The translations under genes were made by a program, and so were the position numbers. From Druceiella hillmani (taxonomy: Eukaryota > Arthropoda > Insecta > Lepidoptera > Hepialidae): a DNA stretch of 64,000 nucleotides. The notes beneath the pieces were generated by a model. That model made no database searches. It worked only from the letters and a program-made list of their open reading frames with translations, and was not told the origin of the DNA. Positions 23,546-36,126 of the stretch are shown here, in pieces. The stretch is taken from the NCBI GenBank assembly GCA_039881145.1, contig JAYKKI010000067.1:382001-446000 (forward strand). Reading direction: 5' to 3'. Within the stretch, counting starts at the first letter, position 1. Each line of letters starts with the position of its first letter.

Positions 23546-25872
23546 ATGCTAAATTTATTTATATCCCTGACAACGGAAAACTCCTGGATCTGTTTACTTA
23601 TATTGTTAACAACAAATATTCGATTCCCTTTTCCTATATGGTAAGACACAATATGTAAACCGAACAACAGTTCATCAAAGGGAACATTCCATCCTCTCAT
23701 TCATTCCTGTTACATTCTACTCACGACAGCAGTGTCGGCCCAGTTTTATATTTATATACTTTGTCTGTTAATATGAAATATTATTGTCAGTGCTAGTATT
23801 CGATTATAATTGTTAACAACATACATTAAGAAACTCAAATTAAATACTTCATACTTATTTTACTCCATCTCAAAACACTTTTCGTCTGACTTTCGAAGAA
23901 TTACTTTTACATAATATATATTTAAAGATTAATTTTTATTTTTAGTTCATATTTAAACAAAAGATTGTTTTTAGTTTTTCAAGCGATAGCATATATTTTT
24001 TTAATTACTGTATTGTCACCGGTTTTTGATATCTTTGCAAAATTATAAATGAGTTGATCGCCTAGGGGTGAAAATTTAATTGAAAATTCCGTAGTTATTT
24101 AATGCGCCCAAGTAAAGTTAATAAAAGTATAATAGTGATTATGGTCTTTTTTCTTTAACTAAATGATGAGAAAAACTTTTTATATAAACAGTGTACCATT
24201 TTAAAGGTTCTTTTAACAATATATTATTTATATTGTTTTGTGTAAGGAGGTTTTTTAATAATTTTTCTTTTAATTTTTCCATACCCGTATACCATTTTAA
24301 AATTATTAAGGAAAATTTCAATAGTTTGATAGGAAATAATGGTTAAACCATTCCAAATTCATTCGAAATCAAGACGTATTTTCACAAAATACACCTAAAA
24401 TAAATGAAAAACTTTTAAGAAAATGTAAAAGCTGACACCAAAATAGAAATATCATTGTCCTATATTCCTCCTAATTCAGCAAAATAATGGCCGTACTTAA
24501 TAGAATTTCAAATACAAAATTGATGATGTTCTGTCGGAATTCACTACTCTCAACTGTTTTCGAATAAATCGTAAACAAAATTGTGCGCCAATTGCGAAAC
24601 AACGCGCAAATTTTTGTGAAACGATGCACAGAATTTCAGAAGTGAGGCAGGCCTATCGAGCTCCAGAAACGATGCCGTCAATTGTCGAGTACAGTTTTTT
24701 TTATATTATTGAATGGGAAAAGGGAAATTCGCAACTATGTCGCTGTCCTGCGCGTCATTTTATTTTACTATTTATTATGAAAACCTCGTCAAAATAATAA
24801 AGTCACACTGAGACGGAACACACTTGTTCGCTTAATCGCCACTTAAAAATAATTCAAGAAACGCTTAATAAAACAATATTGTTTTTTACCACACTTGTCT
24901 TTTATCATTAACAATGAGTAATGAACCCCTGCAGTTGAAGCTGTGTAACTTCAATTCCATAACCAAATTTTTTTCAAATGTTTAAATCAGTCTTCGTTAT
25001 ATTTTAAATCTTTGTAGAATCGCACTCGAGAAGACAACTCAAATCCTATGGAAGTTTAAAAGCTAAACTGAACACTATTAAATATCATTTTCCTAAAATA
25101 ATGAAAACATTGTCCTCAAATAAAACAAAAAAAAACAACAAATACTATCTCAGAGTGGTTTAGTGGCTGCATAATAACATTCCACTTTATTGGTAAATAA
25201 AAGTAGAATTCAAGTGTTTGCCTATACCTTTATTTTTGTTTACAACTTTCAGAATATACCTGAGGATATTATAACCAAACAGACGTTTTTAAAATCGAAT
25301 GTCGATCTTTTCATATATTTTCAGAGCTCTTTAAAAAATGCAATTTTATGAAAATGTCTATATTCTCCATGCAAAATTTAGTATTTTCGTTGGCTACGTA
25401 GAATAGTAATGAACTTCTTTGTTCGTTAGTGTGATTCATATTTGGTTGGTGTTTACCTCAAACGTCGTTATAAACTACAGTTTAACTATAAGACTGAGTT
25501 ACACGTTACTAGAGATGTAGAGACGGAAATGTATTCTTCACGAGCGTTAAGTGGACAGGATTGAGTTTACCACCTATATTTTTCCCACGATGCAAGCAGT
25601 TTGCAATAGTGTATGGCATTTATTTTAAATTGCAATTTAAGTGACAAAATAAAATTATTGTTTTATTTATCGGGTATGATTTTATCAACATGCGATACAA
25701 AACCAGCAGAGACAATTGGCCATTATATGAAATGACTCATAATTCCGTATTTATTTAATTATTTATTGAAAGACTCACGAAACAAGTTACAGTCACGTAA
25801 TGTATTATAAAAATAAGAGCATAAAACTAGACTATAACTCTAATTATGTGTGCACAAAATGGTTAGAGTATT

Positions 25873-25879
<7 letters not shown>

Positions 25880-25948
<69 letters not shown>
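25880..25948. repeat. (TA)n microsatellite
   Basis: Uninterrupted run of about 34 TA units. Confidence 0.95.
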
Positions 25949-25949
<1 letters not shown>

Positions 25950-26186
25950 GTTTTCAAGGGTTACTTGTGTTATTAAATATATTACGAAATGTATTGATCA
26001 ATACTGAACTTAGAATTATATTGCTATCCACATACTGTAGCTGGTTTTAATTTACAAATAATGTATTTTGTATTTTTTTAATGTAATTAATTTTGATTCA
26101 AAGATGCCAAGGACGGATGTTGAGAAATAATATTATTATACAATCGACACATTCAAATTATGGGGTTATGGAAAAAATATTACATT

Positions 26187-27085
26187 TATAAACTTGTAGT
26201 ACTAATAAGCGCTTTGTCTCCGTGTAGTGATGACAAATTAAATCTCTGTATTTGGATTTCATAGGATCTATACTCTCTTCCAAGATGAAGTCTGTAGCAA
26301 AGAATATTCAAGAACTTCTTTTATAATTCTTCAATACGATCACTGTGCGATTTGTAGCATGGAGACCAAATAACTGACCCATTTTTAAGGATAATTCTAA
26401 CAACAGACTTACGTTGTAGATTCGAGCTGCCCAAAACGTATTTAAATAAAAATTTATTTTTAAAGTAGGGAAGGAGACAATAAAGCACTTGTCGACATTC
26501 GGAAACATCCTATTAGAGGCACACCTCTCAGTTATGGTAAATAGGTTTTGTTGTAAATTTAGACAGTTTTAACGTCACTGAGAGTGATGTAGATCTTAAG
26601 GTCATCTGTATATAGTAAACAGGGACACGTAAGTACTTGTGTCAGATGGTTTATGAATATTAAAAAAGAGGAGGGGTCTCAAATTGGAGCCTTGTGGAAC
26701 CACAGAGGTGATTGTAACAGGGGCAGAAAGATGATCTTTGATACTTACAAGTTGACTCCTGTTATTTAGGTAAGGTCTAATTCACCTCAATAAATTCCCA
26801 TGAATGCCATAACCTTCAAGTTTAGCATATTTGAAAATGGGAATAACTCGTGTTGTGAAAAAAGTATTCAAATAATTTTACAGAAGCAGGTAGTATACAT
26901 TGGTTTTTATATTGGTCTTTTTCACCTGATTTGTGGATTAGAATAATGTAAGCAGTTTTCCATTGGTTAGGAAACAAACCTGTTTAATAGATTTATTGCA
27001 TAGAATATATCATGGAAAATTCAAATCATTACAATAGTTTTTTATAAAAATAAGTGGAATCCCATCTTTATTGCAATAGAGACTT
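26187..27085 (-). pseudogene. Jockey-like non-LTR retrotransposon remnant (reverse transcriptase)
   Basis: On the minus strand, successive frames give the usual order of reverse transcriptase motifs. They are KDGIPLIFIKNYC (about 27,030-27,070), LFPNQWKTAYIILIHKSGEK with KLFEYFF further on (about 26,860-26,980), YGIHGNLL and NNRSQLV (about 26,750-26,815), VVPQGSNLRPLLF (about 26,670-26,710), a catalytic box LLYTDDLKIYI with Thr in place of the usual Ala (about 26,590-26,620), GSVIWSPCY and HSDRIEEL (about 26,320-26,385), and a tail ending near 26,200. Several stops and frameshifts break it. Spacing between KLFE and the GNLL block is far too short, so roughly 90 residues of the palm are deleted. 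The order and wording fit the Jockey clade. Confidence 0.85.
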
Positions 27086-28842
27086 TGATTTTTATTTTAA
27101 TAGATTCCCTACTGGCATGAATAACACACAAGGAATAAATATTAAATATAAACATTAATACGTATTGAAGAAGAAACGAAAACATTTCCCTAATTTTTTT
27201 TTCAAATATATAAACGCTATATATTTCTATATGACGTATACTAATCGTGGTTGATTAAATCATTCTGTCAATAAGTCATTACTTGTTATGTCGATAAATG
27301 ATTTGTAATGGATAGTTTAGCAATTTTTAAGATTCCTCGCAAAAGAAAAAAAAAACGGAACTCTTATAAAATCACCACCATTATTTCCACCTATCACCAA
27401 CCATTTTCTCACAAAAGCGTTTGATACAGACATTTCAAATTTATCTGCCTAATATTCTAGTATATAGTAAAAATTTTTAACAGGACAAATAGAGTATTTG
27501 ATTTTTTTTTATTTCCTGCATCGTGTTATGGGCTATCAATTAAAAGGGCAATTGATAAGGATTATAAAACAATTTTTTGAAAATTTTCAATAAGATATTT
27601 TATCAAGAAAAATTGCTAGAAATTAAAAAAAATATATATTCTCCCCTACTTATGAAAATGTTTATTTTGGAATTATATCTAAGATAGTTTTATGAACATT
27701 GCTAAAAATATTATCTCGAAAACCATTTGACGCGGAAACTTGAAATTTGGTATAATGATAAATAACATTAAATTAAAAAATGTCAGTGGGATACACCCAA
27801 AAATATCTATATAGAAAGTTTCGAGAGGGTAAATAAAACACTCATTTTTTAAATTTCCTTAATGGTGTGGCACATCACTTGATTGGATAAGTTGTAAAAA
27901 TACCAAAAAAAAGACATTTAATGTATCTAATTTATCGACAGATATTATCGAAAATTTAAAAAAAATTAAATGTTTTCTCCTATTTACGAAACTTCCAAAG
28001 TCAAAATTATGGAAAAAAAAGCAGCTTTGGCAGAATCTCGTCCAGAGTTCACCAGAAACTATATGATAATCATAAATTTTACGCGTGTCACCAGCCAAGC
28101 GGTATATTATTCGGGCTATAAATTTACATATAAGGGAAGTAACCTAAATGTTATTTCAAGAAATTTATTTTGTATGTTTATAGGCTTTATGATCACGTAA
28201 AATTAAGCCAAATTTTAGATTTACAATACTAACAGTCTGTACGTAAAACGGCTGTGATATACAGACGAATGGAGGGATGGACGTGGGAAAACTATAAGGG
28301 TTATTAGTTTGGCTACAGAACAGCAAAATAGTGGAAGCGAATCTTGATATCGCATATTATAAACATACATGATAAATAATAAAATATAATATTCAAATAA
28401 CTAATAAAAATGTCCTAATTTTATACATTTTGTTCTACCTAGCGTTTTTATATGAATAAATAATTGTTTTGTTTCGATACCGGGTTATCATATTTTTACA
28501 ATTATTATAAACAATTTAATAGCACATGGCTATTTAATATTTAATTCTCATCTAACTCATCTGCAGCTAATTCACAATTAAAAGAAAATAGAGCAAAGCA
28601 ATTATTCGCAGGATTATTCTTTGAACATAGACATATGTTGCTGGGTTAACACGAAAAATTAAAGAAATTTTGTTTCGCAGAAAATAAATAGGTAATCAGA
28701 GTTTATCAGAAAACTGTATATTTTGTGTAATAAAATAACATAAAATAATATTTTTTATAACGAAAATTGAACAAGCGTTTAATATTGAGAATTTAACTTT
28801 TATTCTGTTCTTAATTTTTTATTTTGAGACATTTTTTTATTT

Positions 28843-28894
28843 TTCTACGTGCCCAATTGTTGCAAACAACGTTGCAACAATTGGGCACGTAGAA
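28843..28894. repeat. 23-bp perfect hairpin
   Basis: Arms 28,843-28,865 and 28,872-28,894 are exact reverse complements (arm core CTACGTGCCCAATTGTTG) with a 6-nt loop. It is GC-richer than its surroundings. Confidence 0.95.
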
Positions 28895-29318
28895 TTAATT
28901 ATCGTGTTATTTCCTAATGCAAAGAAAAAAATCACCTAATAATAGTAATACATAATTTATTTTCTGGTATTCTTCATCATAACGATCGTATAACTCAACA
29001 ATCAAAAAAACAATTACGGTGAAAATATAACGAGAAAAAACTTTAACATCAAAATCTCAAAAATAAAATCACTATAATACTGCCATTTTGTCAATCGTCA
29101 AGAATCAGTTATAAAATCAACTCATCTTTGTAATAATAAATCCCTTGTATCATCTCTGTACACAGTACACTATGTACTTTATAACATTATTTTATAATGA
29201 TATTATAATGTCAGTATTTATCTATCCTTAAATTAGCAAAAAAAAATTATACCCAATCTATGAAATTTTCATCCAAACCGAGTCAGAAAATATCTCCGAT
29301 AATTGGTGAGACACTAAA

Positions 29319-29393
29319 TAAGCGACGGAATTTAATATGTTAGTTTATTTAAATTCATTTTAAATAAACTAATGTATTAAATTCCGTCGCTTA
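29319..29393. repeat. About 35-bp hairpin
   Basis: The arms start with TAAGCGACGGAATTTAAT and meet at a loop of a few nucleotides. They differ at about two positions. It is close to the hairpin at 28,843 but unrelated in sequence. Confidence 0.9.
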
Positions 29394-32300
29394 ATTTCTT
29401 AATTTCAAAGTTCGAAGCAATACCAGCCCAAGACATAAACGAACGTTGTAAAAATATGTAAAAAATATAGAAGATCGAAATATGTAACCAAAGAAAAAAT
29501 ATAAGAAGATCGAAATAATCGCATAGTACAAATTTTGTATTTATGCTCAGACAAATAAATTTTATTCCGAAGAGAGATATGAAAGTAATTTAATTGCGCA
29601 AACCATTTGAGACAAAACGTATAACTATAATTTCTTAAAATATGCCACATAGATAATATTGACTCTTCGAAGACATTAATTTTACTGCTGGCACCAAACA
29701 AAAGAAAATGAACCGAAAGAATATGTCAACCCCGGGTTTATGCGCGAACTTTGGTGACGTAACAGTGTTTCGCTACAGGCTGACGTAATAAAAATAAAAA
29801 TTTCAAAGTTTGCAAAGTAATAAATAGTAAAGAGACCAACTTTTTTAAACTAACTACCCATATTTACGACCCAGGAGATAAAGACTGGAGACTGTAGGAG
29901 ATTACCCAGGACATACTTAATCCCAGGTAACTAAACAACAACTAATGACATCATTATTATGGTTAGTCAACCTCTTTCTGATATTTTTTTATCTCGCCTG
30001 AGTGTTCTCTCTATCCTTCTAGGTGGTTATTGATTAATTCCAATCTATATTATTTCCAGTCATAAAATATTATATATTCTTGTATCTCTATAGTGATTAC
30101 TATATATCGATAAATTAAAATAATTTCGTTTTCAGGTTAGGCACATCTATAAATTTTCCTTTTATGCAAGACGGCTAATTGATACACTTCAACAAATTCA
30201 CAATAGAAGTTTTCGAAATCTAACGAGTTCATATTTCTTAGGAATATCTACGAAAGAAATGATTTCAAAATTAAATATCAATGTGACCCAGATTTGTCTC
30301 TTCTTTATTTAATATTATTACCAAAAGCAATCTGTCTTATATTTATTACAGATTTACATATACCTTCTTTCAAGAGCTTAAATCTTATTCCAAAAAGAAA
30401 GCTTTTACCCGTCTTTCTTGAGTAGTCAGTCTGAACTTTTTTCAGTCGAAAATTATCTGAAGCCAGCAGAATTATAAAAAGCGCCACCGCTTTCTATTCG
30501 AAAGACGTCTGAAATCGTAACGCTTAAATTGAAGATCGTAATTACTTTTACATAGTAAATTATTAATTTATATTTTACAATTATTTATTTAGTTACGTAA
30601 TTTTTTTCGATTGCTTATCATCATTGATGTTTTTGACAACAACAATAATACTATTGTTACGGATACCCAATTACTGCCAGCCTAGAGTGAAATTTTATAA
30701 ATTAATTTCACCCAGGAGTCTAGCCATGCAGACTAACATGTTGATAACCGTCCAAGCAAATTTATAATGTTGGAACTGCCGTCGTAATGAGAATAGTATC
30801 AGTTCACCCATAATTGAAAATTATATGGAAATAAACATTAAGGATATATATTCCTATTTGACTTGTTTTTCTAATTTTATGGCACTTAGTTTGCATATAT
30901 CTGATATCACCAAATTATTCTAAAAAATAACATTTTAATAACTGACGCAGAGTTGTTCACAATTTGTGTGGAATAATTTTGCATATTAAGGATTAATAAA
31001 TGCCCTTACATAATCAGTTCATATGTTTGTCGATGTCCGAAGATGTGTGTTCTACTACTTGGCTTCTTGGTATCGCAACGTAAAGATCCATTTGTCAAGA
31101 AGGAAATAAAGTAATGCGTAATAATTACTGATAAAATTAGCTTTCATCTGAATATTTTGGTCTCAAACTTATAAATTAAACAACCTAAAATCCTCTTCCT
31201 CATCTTCCTCAACACATCAAACTACTCCCAAATCGCTTTAAATAATATTGTTATTATATTAATAAACATAATAATTAAAAATTTAATAGATATGTGAAAA
31301 AACATTTTCAATCCAAAAACAGTAACGCTAAGCGATTCAACACTAAGCTAGAAAAAAATAATAAAACCAAACATTATCTACCGACAGTTTTACTACTACC
31401 TGTAAGCACATCTGATGTAATTAGAAGTTTTGTAAAGTAGCTTAAATAAGAAAATAACACATGGTAAAACTAGTTTGTTTAGAAAAGTAGAGTTCCCTCG
31501 AAATCGGTTTCTATTTATTACATTTAACCCGTTTCCTTGTAACCTAATCAATACCATTTTTATGAGCACCTACAAGAGTTTTATTAAAATAACCGTAACT
31601 ATTTTCTAAAAAATGACTATGAAAACACCTCTCTCCCGACAATGACGATACGGAAAAATATTCTTTGCTAGTCAATGTGAAATAATTGACATAAATATTT
31701 TTAAAATACCAAAAAGGATAAAAAATTTATTTTATATTTATAACCAAAGATAATTTTAATTTATACACAAAAGCCTTACACAAAGATAATACATATTTTA
31801 CTTAAAAATAATCCGTAAATAGAAAATATACCTTTGACGGTGAATGATTTTTCGGAATATTTATTTTACGTTTTGTCGAAGATTGCATTCGATAGAATTG
31901 CATACTATATTAGAAAACATATTGTCGTCGTCATAGTTATATTTTATTTTCCAGTTTTTTGTGTAAATTTTTGTTAGTTACAATTGCTGTTCTTGTAATT
32001 GTCCGTAATTGTTAGATTTGCTTAATAAATTACTTTTAATCTATTATTAATAAGCGCAGTCGATATTGTAAAGAACCCGATTGGATGTACGTAACAGTTT
32101 AGGACGTACGTAACTATATGTTATTGTAATAATATACTATCCTTCCATAAATTGAACATAAAATAAAATATTTAAATTATTATATTTGTTATTGAATAAG
32201 ACAATAAGGAAATTAGTGTATTTTTGTTAATATAAATTGAACAATTTGTAATATTCCATGAGAAAAAAACATACTTATTGGGTTGGGTAATAAATATATT

Positions 32301-32471
32301 GCCACGGATTCGGAACTTATTTAAAAAGATCGTAAGATGCAGGCATATAAATAAGAGGAAGTATATTCGGTTACTGATCTTCAGTGCCAAGCCTTTTAGT
32401 GCATTATATCGAAACAAGCTAGTTTAAGTTCATCTTGGTTCATGGTGCTACGTCCACCATAAATCTCTCCA

Positions 32472-32472
32472 G

Positions 32473-32537
<65 letters not shown>
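32472..32537. repeat. (CT)n(TA)n compound microsatellite
   Basis: About twelve CT units are followed by about twenty TA units. Confidence 0.95.
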
Positions 32538-32539
<2 letters not shown>

Positions 32540-33684
32540 AATGTACTATAAAGAGTGAAAATATACTATAGTATCATCGAATGTATTAGAATGAGTGAGA
32601 ATTAAAGTTGTACTGAAAGGATCGATAATGTTCTCGAAAGAGTAAAAAGCGAAAATTATTTTTCGAATGAAAAAGTGAAAGTAGAAGTGAAAAGTAATCG
32701 TGGACAAGGGAAGTAGTTATCGGAACATCTCATTTATGATACCTTAAAATGTCCAAACAGTCTACATATAAAGGATGTGATTTGAAAATCTGGGAACATT
32801 ATTTTACCTTTCACATTCACCGGTAGCCCCAGATATGTGCACGAATATGCGCAAAATGATATAATTTATGTTAGAAAACACGGTAGTCTCGATTTATTTA
32901 AAACGTTTACGAAATTTTTCTCGTAGAAGTGGATTAAAAATAAGTTACAGTACGAATAAACACTAACTGATAGACACAACTGCGGGAGTGTTTAGAAAAA
33001 AGTAAATTAATTCATTGATACTATTATCAAGAGTCACATAAGTTAAGATATAATTTGTTTGGTGCACTCAACTTAATGGCAAAGAAGATACTTGCCATAC
33101 TTATACAATTTAATTTGGCTCGAGTAGAAAATTTATTCGTATGAGATCGACGAATTTATCAGGGCTAAGTTTCTCTCGCTATATAAAATAATCATAAAAA
33201 TATAAATCAAAAAATGAAAGACGAAAAATACTTAAGGCAAAGTCCAAAAGCATTTTTCAGTTAATCACAAATTGGTGCAGATGACAATTGAAAATACGAG
33301 TATCGGTCATCGAGCGAAGGAAGATGAAAGGCGAAAGTCACGGTGAGAATTAACGTAAATTTTAAATTGAAAATCAGTTCTTAGTACCAAAAAAGTCTTT
33401 ATTAAAAGTAAGTACAACGAAGTTTTATTGAGTCAATCAAATATATGTGCGAATATATTAACAAACACATTGATATTCTTGTTTTTGGAGTAACTACTCT
33501 AAGGCTGTCTTTGATGTAATTCAACTGAAAATTAATATAATGAAATATAAGGATATCACATGAGACGACATATTAATAGTAATGAGGTAGCTTCGCGTGC
33601 ATTATGTTTTCTAGTTTGATAAGATCCAACAGTTCTTCATTTAGCAGTCCGTCTTGGGAACGGACAAAGAGTGAATTTTATAAG

Positions 33685-33763
33685 TACACACACAAAGCGT
33701 TGCAAACAAACCCGCTAAACGTTGCAAACAATAGCACAAAGCGTTGGAAACAAACCCACCAAT
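33685..33763 (+). repeat. Short tandem repeat, about 25-bp unit
   Basis: Units of the form CACAAAGCGTTGCAAAC plus AAACCCGC recur about three times, the middle one shortened. Confidence 0.8.
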
Positions 33764-34204
33764 ACTATTATGACAACACTTGTTGAATTGTATCAAAATG
33801 AGTTTTTAATTACTACACATGCATCACGAAGAAAATTTAATCAACCATAAAAATTAATTCTCTTTTGAAGGATTTAAGGGTGTATTAAAAATAATGATAC
33901 GAGTGTAAACGGTTCATTTAAAAAATACAGTATCTTATTTAGGTATATTATTTCACGAATCTGCGAACAGTAGACGGTACATACGCAAAACCCATTGAGA
34001 GGCATATCAGCGTAGCGGTTTGTTGGAAGAGACTGAGAGCAAACAATAAGATAGATCACACACTCACTGAGATCACTGAGAGCAAACAATAAAAGAGGTC
34101 ACACAACAAGCGAGAGTGGATCAAGTGCTAGAACTTTCTTTATTAACTCTTGTATCATGTAATCCCTCAAATCCTATTGAACTACGAATAGATATCGCGA
34201 CAAA

Positions 34205-34636
34205 ATGAGTGTTTTAGCCAGAATACAGAAAAACAATCCTGATTTGGATGTTACTTTTAATGAGTATATTTATAATGAAGCCGTGATAATGTTAGGTGAT
34301 AATCCTATGGCGATAAGCAATCATATTTTAATTTAAGTTGGAGTAAAATCTTTTATCAGAAGTGAATTAGATGCTGTTAATTCTGAATTGACGGAAAAAC
34401 TCAATTATAATCAAAACTCAATTATAAAATTAACGCGAACACGAATTGTATACGACTGGGTCATAAATCATTATGAAACTGATAAAGGTAGATTTATGTC
34501 TTTGAATACACCTGAGGATATTTTTAAAACATTTCTCGAAATTCTCGAAACCCTAAATAAAATAATAGAGGAACGTCAGAAGAACACAAGAACAAGGGGA
34601 GGAATTTTATGGATATTGTTAGAAAATTATCGATAG
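34205..34636 (+). pseudogene. Helitron helicase fragment, Walker A region
   Basis: From ATG 34,205 a frame runs to 34,636 with one internal stop (near 34,335). The order FNEYIYNEAVIM, then RIVYDWVINHYETDKGRF, then MSLNTPEDIFKTFLEIL parallels the Helitron segment before and across the P-loop, where the family has a Gly-rich Walker A box with GKTFL. Here the glycines are lost and only KTFLEIL remains, so ATP binding would be abolished. Assignment rests on motif order and on the clearer helicase block 1 kb downstream in the same orientation. Between 34,640 and 35,540 no convincing motif was read. Confidence 0.5.
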
Positions 34637-35547
34637 ACATTACCCGTAATTTCGACAACAAAGGTGAGTGAAATAAACGTGTGTTTAAAACGATTTAGGA
34701 TTGCATAGAAAAGTTATCTTTAACAGAACATATTTGTGCAAAAATTAACCGAAATCCGAGATAACAACAATTTATTGATAATTTTTTAAAATTGAAAATA
34801 ATATCTATCCTGAATTCGCACTCTGGTAAACTTATTTTAATAGAAGAATTGCGCAACATAAGAATATGGTAGAAACAGAAGAATAACTTATTAACAAAGT
34901 TCGGCGGGTAATACTGCCACACTACCGTATTTTTTTTTGCATGAAAACGCCTTTCGTGGACTACTTCAGATCGCTCCTGGCGCTGAATATTTTCCTAATT
35001 GCTCGACATTACCTGAAAAAAGCTTTTATAAACTCTCACCTGGTACAATTTTTTACTCGACAATTTAATTTTTTCAGCTTAGCTTACTTTAAGAGCACTT
35101 CAATATGTACACGACGACGTACTTGTGTAACTCTTTCCGTTGCCGACTTATTACTAATTCTTTAATCGCACAAAGTAAATTTTGAGACTCCTTTTGACAC
35201 CTCCCTCGCTCTCCGTTTGATAATGTAAGCGCACGATAACGTAAGTGCAATTAACAGTCAAGGTACAGTGGTCTCTTTTTAGGATATATACACCACTTTG
35301 CGCTGCAACCCTTGCGTCGCGAGATACAAAGGTATGAAAGCGGACAACGAAAAGCATTTCATCGATAACTCAGGTATAACTTAGTATGATATGGAGTCTT
35401 AATATGGAAGCTTTTATAAAAATGTTTTCACGTTAAAATTGTAACCACTTATAGAAAGAAACTACGTGAATAAAGAATGATGGTGTGAGCGAGCAGTTTT
35501 ATCTAGAAAGAATTATGTAGCATAAAGAATAATTGAGTGGATACCGA

Positions 35548-36040
35548 ATATGACGCCGGGGGAAGAAAAAATACATAAATCTATTGACACGGGGATAAAT
35601 CAATATTAAATTTCCGAGAAAAATTTTAGCCCGGTATATCTTTGCATATACTCAACTATTAGGAAATCTTGACTCATCGAGGCTATGTGATGGCACAAGG
35701 TTACGCATGAAATAGCTACTTAAGAATATTATTGAGGCAATAATCCTAAACGGCAAAAAAAGGAAAATCAGCTTTCAGACGAAGAATTCCGTAGATCTTA
35801 AAAGATATCCAATTTTGTATCAAAAGATTAGAAATCCAGCAAGTTTAGAATAAATATTAATATGTCACAGGTCAAACACGTTTAGCTATTGCGAAGTTAC
35901 TTTGGAAGATCTTGTTTCTTACGTGGACAGCTTTCCGTTGCTGTATCACGAGTCGAACAAGCAGGTAATATATTTGTTTATGCGCCAGACAACAAACAGT
36001 GTACGAGAATATATTTTGAGGAAATTACTTAATATGTAAC
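35548..36040 (+). pseudogene. Helitron Pif1-like helicase C-terminal fragment
   Basis: The blocks in order are PGEEKIHKSIDT (about 35,553-35,588), NLDSSRLCDGTRLRMK (about 35,668-35,715), NIIEAIILNGK (about 35,730-35,760), KRYPILYQKIRNPASL (about 35,800-35,848), and RGQLSVAVSRVEQAGNIFVY with PDNKQCT beyond (about 35,920-36,010). In Helitrons these correspond to the segment with RNL-x-P-x-LCNGTRL and the terminal GQLYVA(C/L)SRV helicase motif VI. Several stops and at least two frameshifts separate the blocks, so the gene is dead. Similar motif VI also occurs in host PIF1 helicases, but the LC(D/N)GTRL and PGEE segments favour Helitron. Confidence 0.8.
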
Positions 36041-36084
36041 GTATTTACGTACACGGAAGAAGGACTACGAATAAAACAAAAAAA

Positions 36085-36126
36085 TCCAATGTAGAAGACC
36101 TGCATTAGCAGGTCTTCTGCATTGGA
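36085..36126. repeat. 19-bp hairpin inside the Helitron 3' region
   Basis: Arms 36,085-36,103 and 36,108-36,126 (TCCAATGTAGAAGACCTGC and its near-exact reverse complement, 18 of 19 pairs) with a loop ATTA. It lies 75 bp before the proposed CTAG end and is longer than the usual Helitron terminal hairpin. Confidence 0.95.

Larger units (their letters stand above)
19871..26186. other. Non-coding A+T-rich stretch
   Basis: No recognised gene. It contains microsatellites at 20,192 and 25,880, the second dispersed-repeat copy at 20,582, a tandem repeat at 23,341-23,545, and a slightly GC-richer patch at about 24,515-24,790 with an open plus-strand frame of unknown nature. Confidence 0.5.
27086..34204. 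other. Non-coding stretch with long hairpins
   Basis: No recognised gene. It contains near-perfect hairpins at 28,843 and 29,319, a (CT)n(TA)n microsatellite at 32,472, a short tandem repeat at 33,685 and, at 27,720-27,760, a motif (CCATTTGACGCGGAAACTTG) that resembles pieces at 50,283 and 50,428. Confidence 0.5.

Noticed and set aside
24515..24790. Stop-free plus-strand frame of about 90 codons (contains CAPIAKQRANFCETMHRISE)
   Set aside because: No recognised family, no good start codon, and no splice sites that I trust. Kept only as a note.
25258..25290. CCTGAGGATATTATAACC followed by AAACAGACG, resembling the hammerhead-like segment
   Set aside because: The GAAA box and the pairing are not preserved and the similarity is too short to call a copy.
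29405..29701. 98-codon minus-strand frame
   Set aside because: Its composition (Phe, Tyr, Leu, Ile) is that of A+T-rich non-coding DNA, with no motif.
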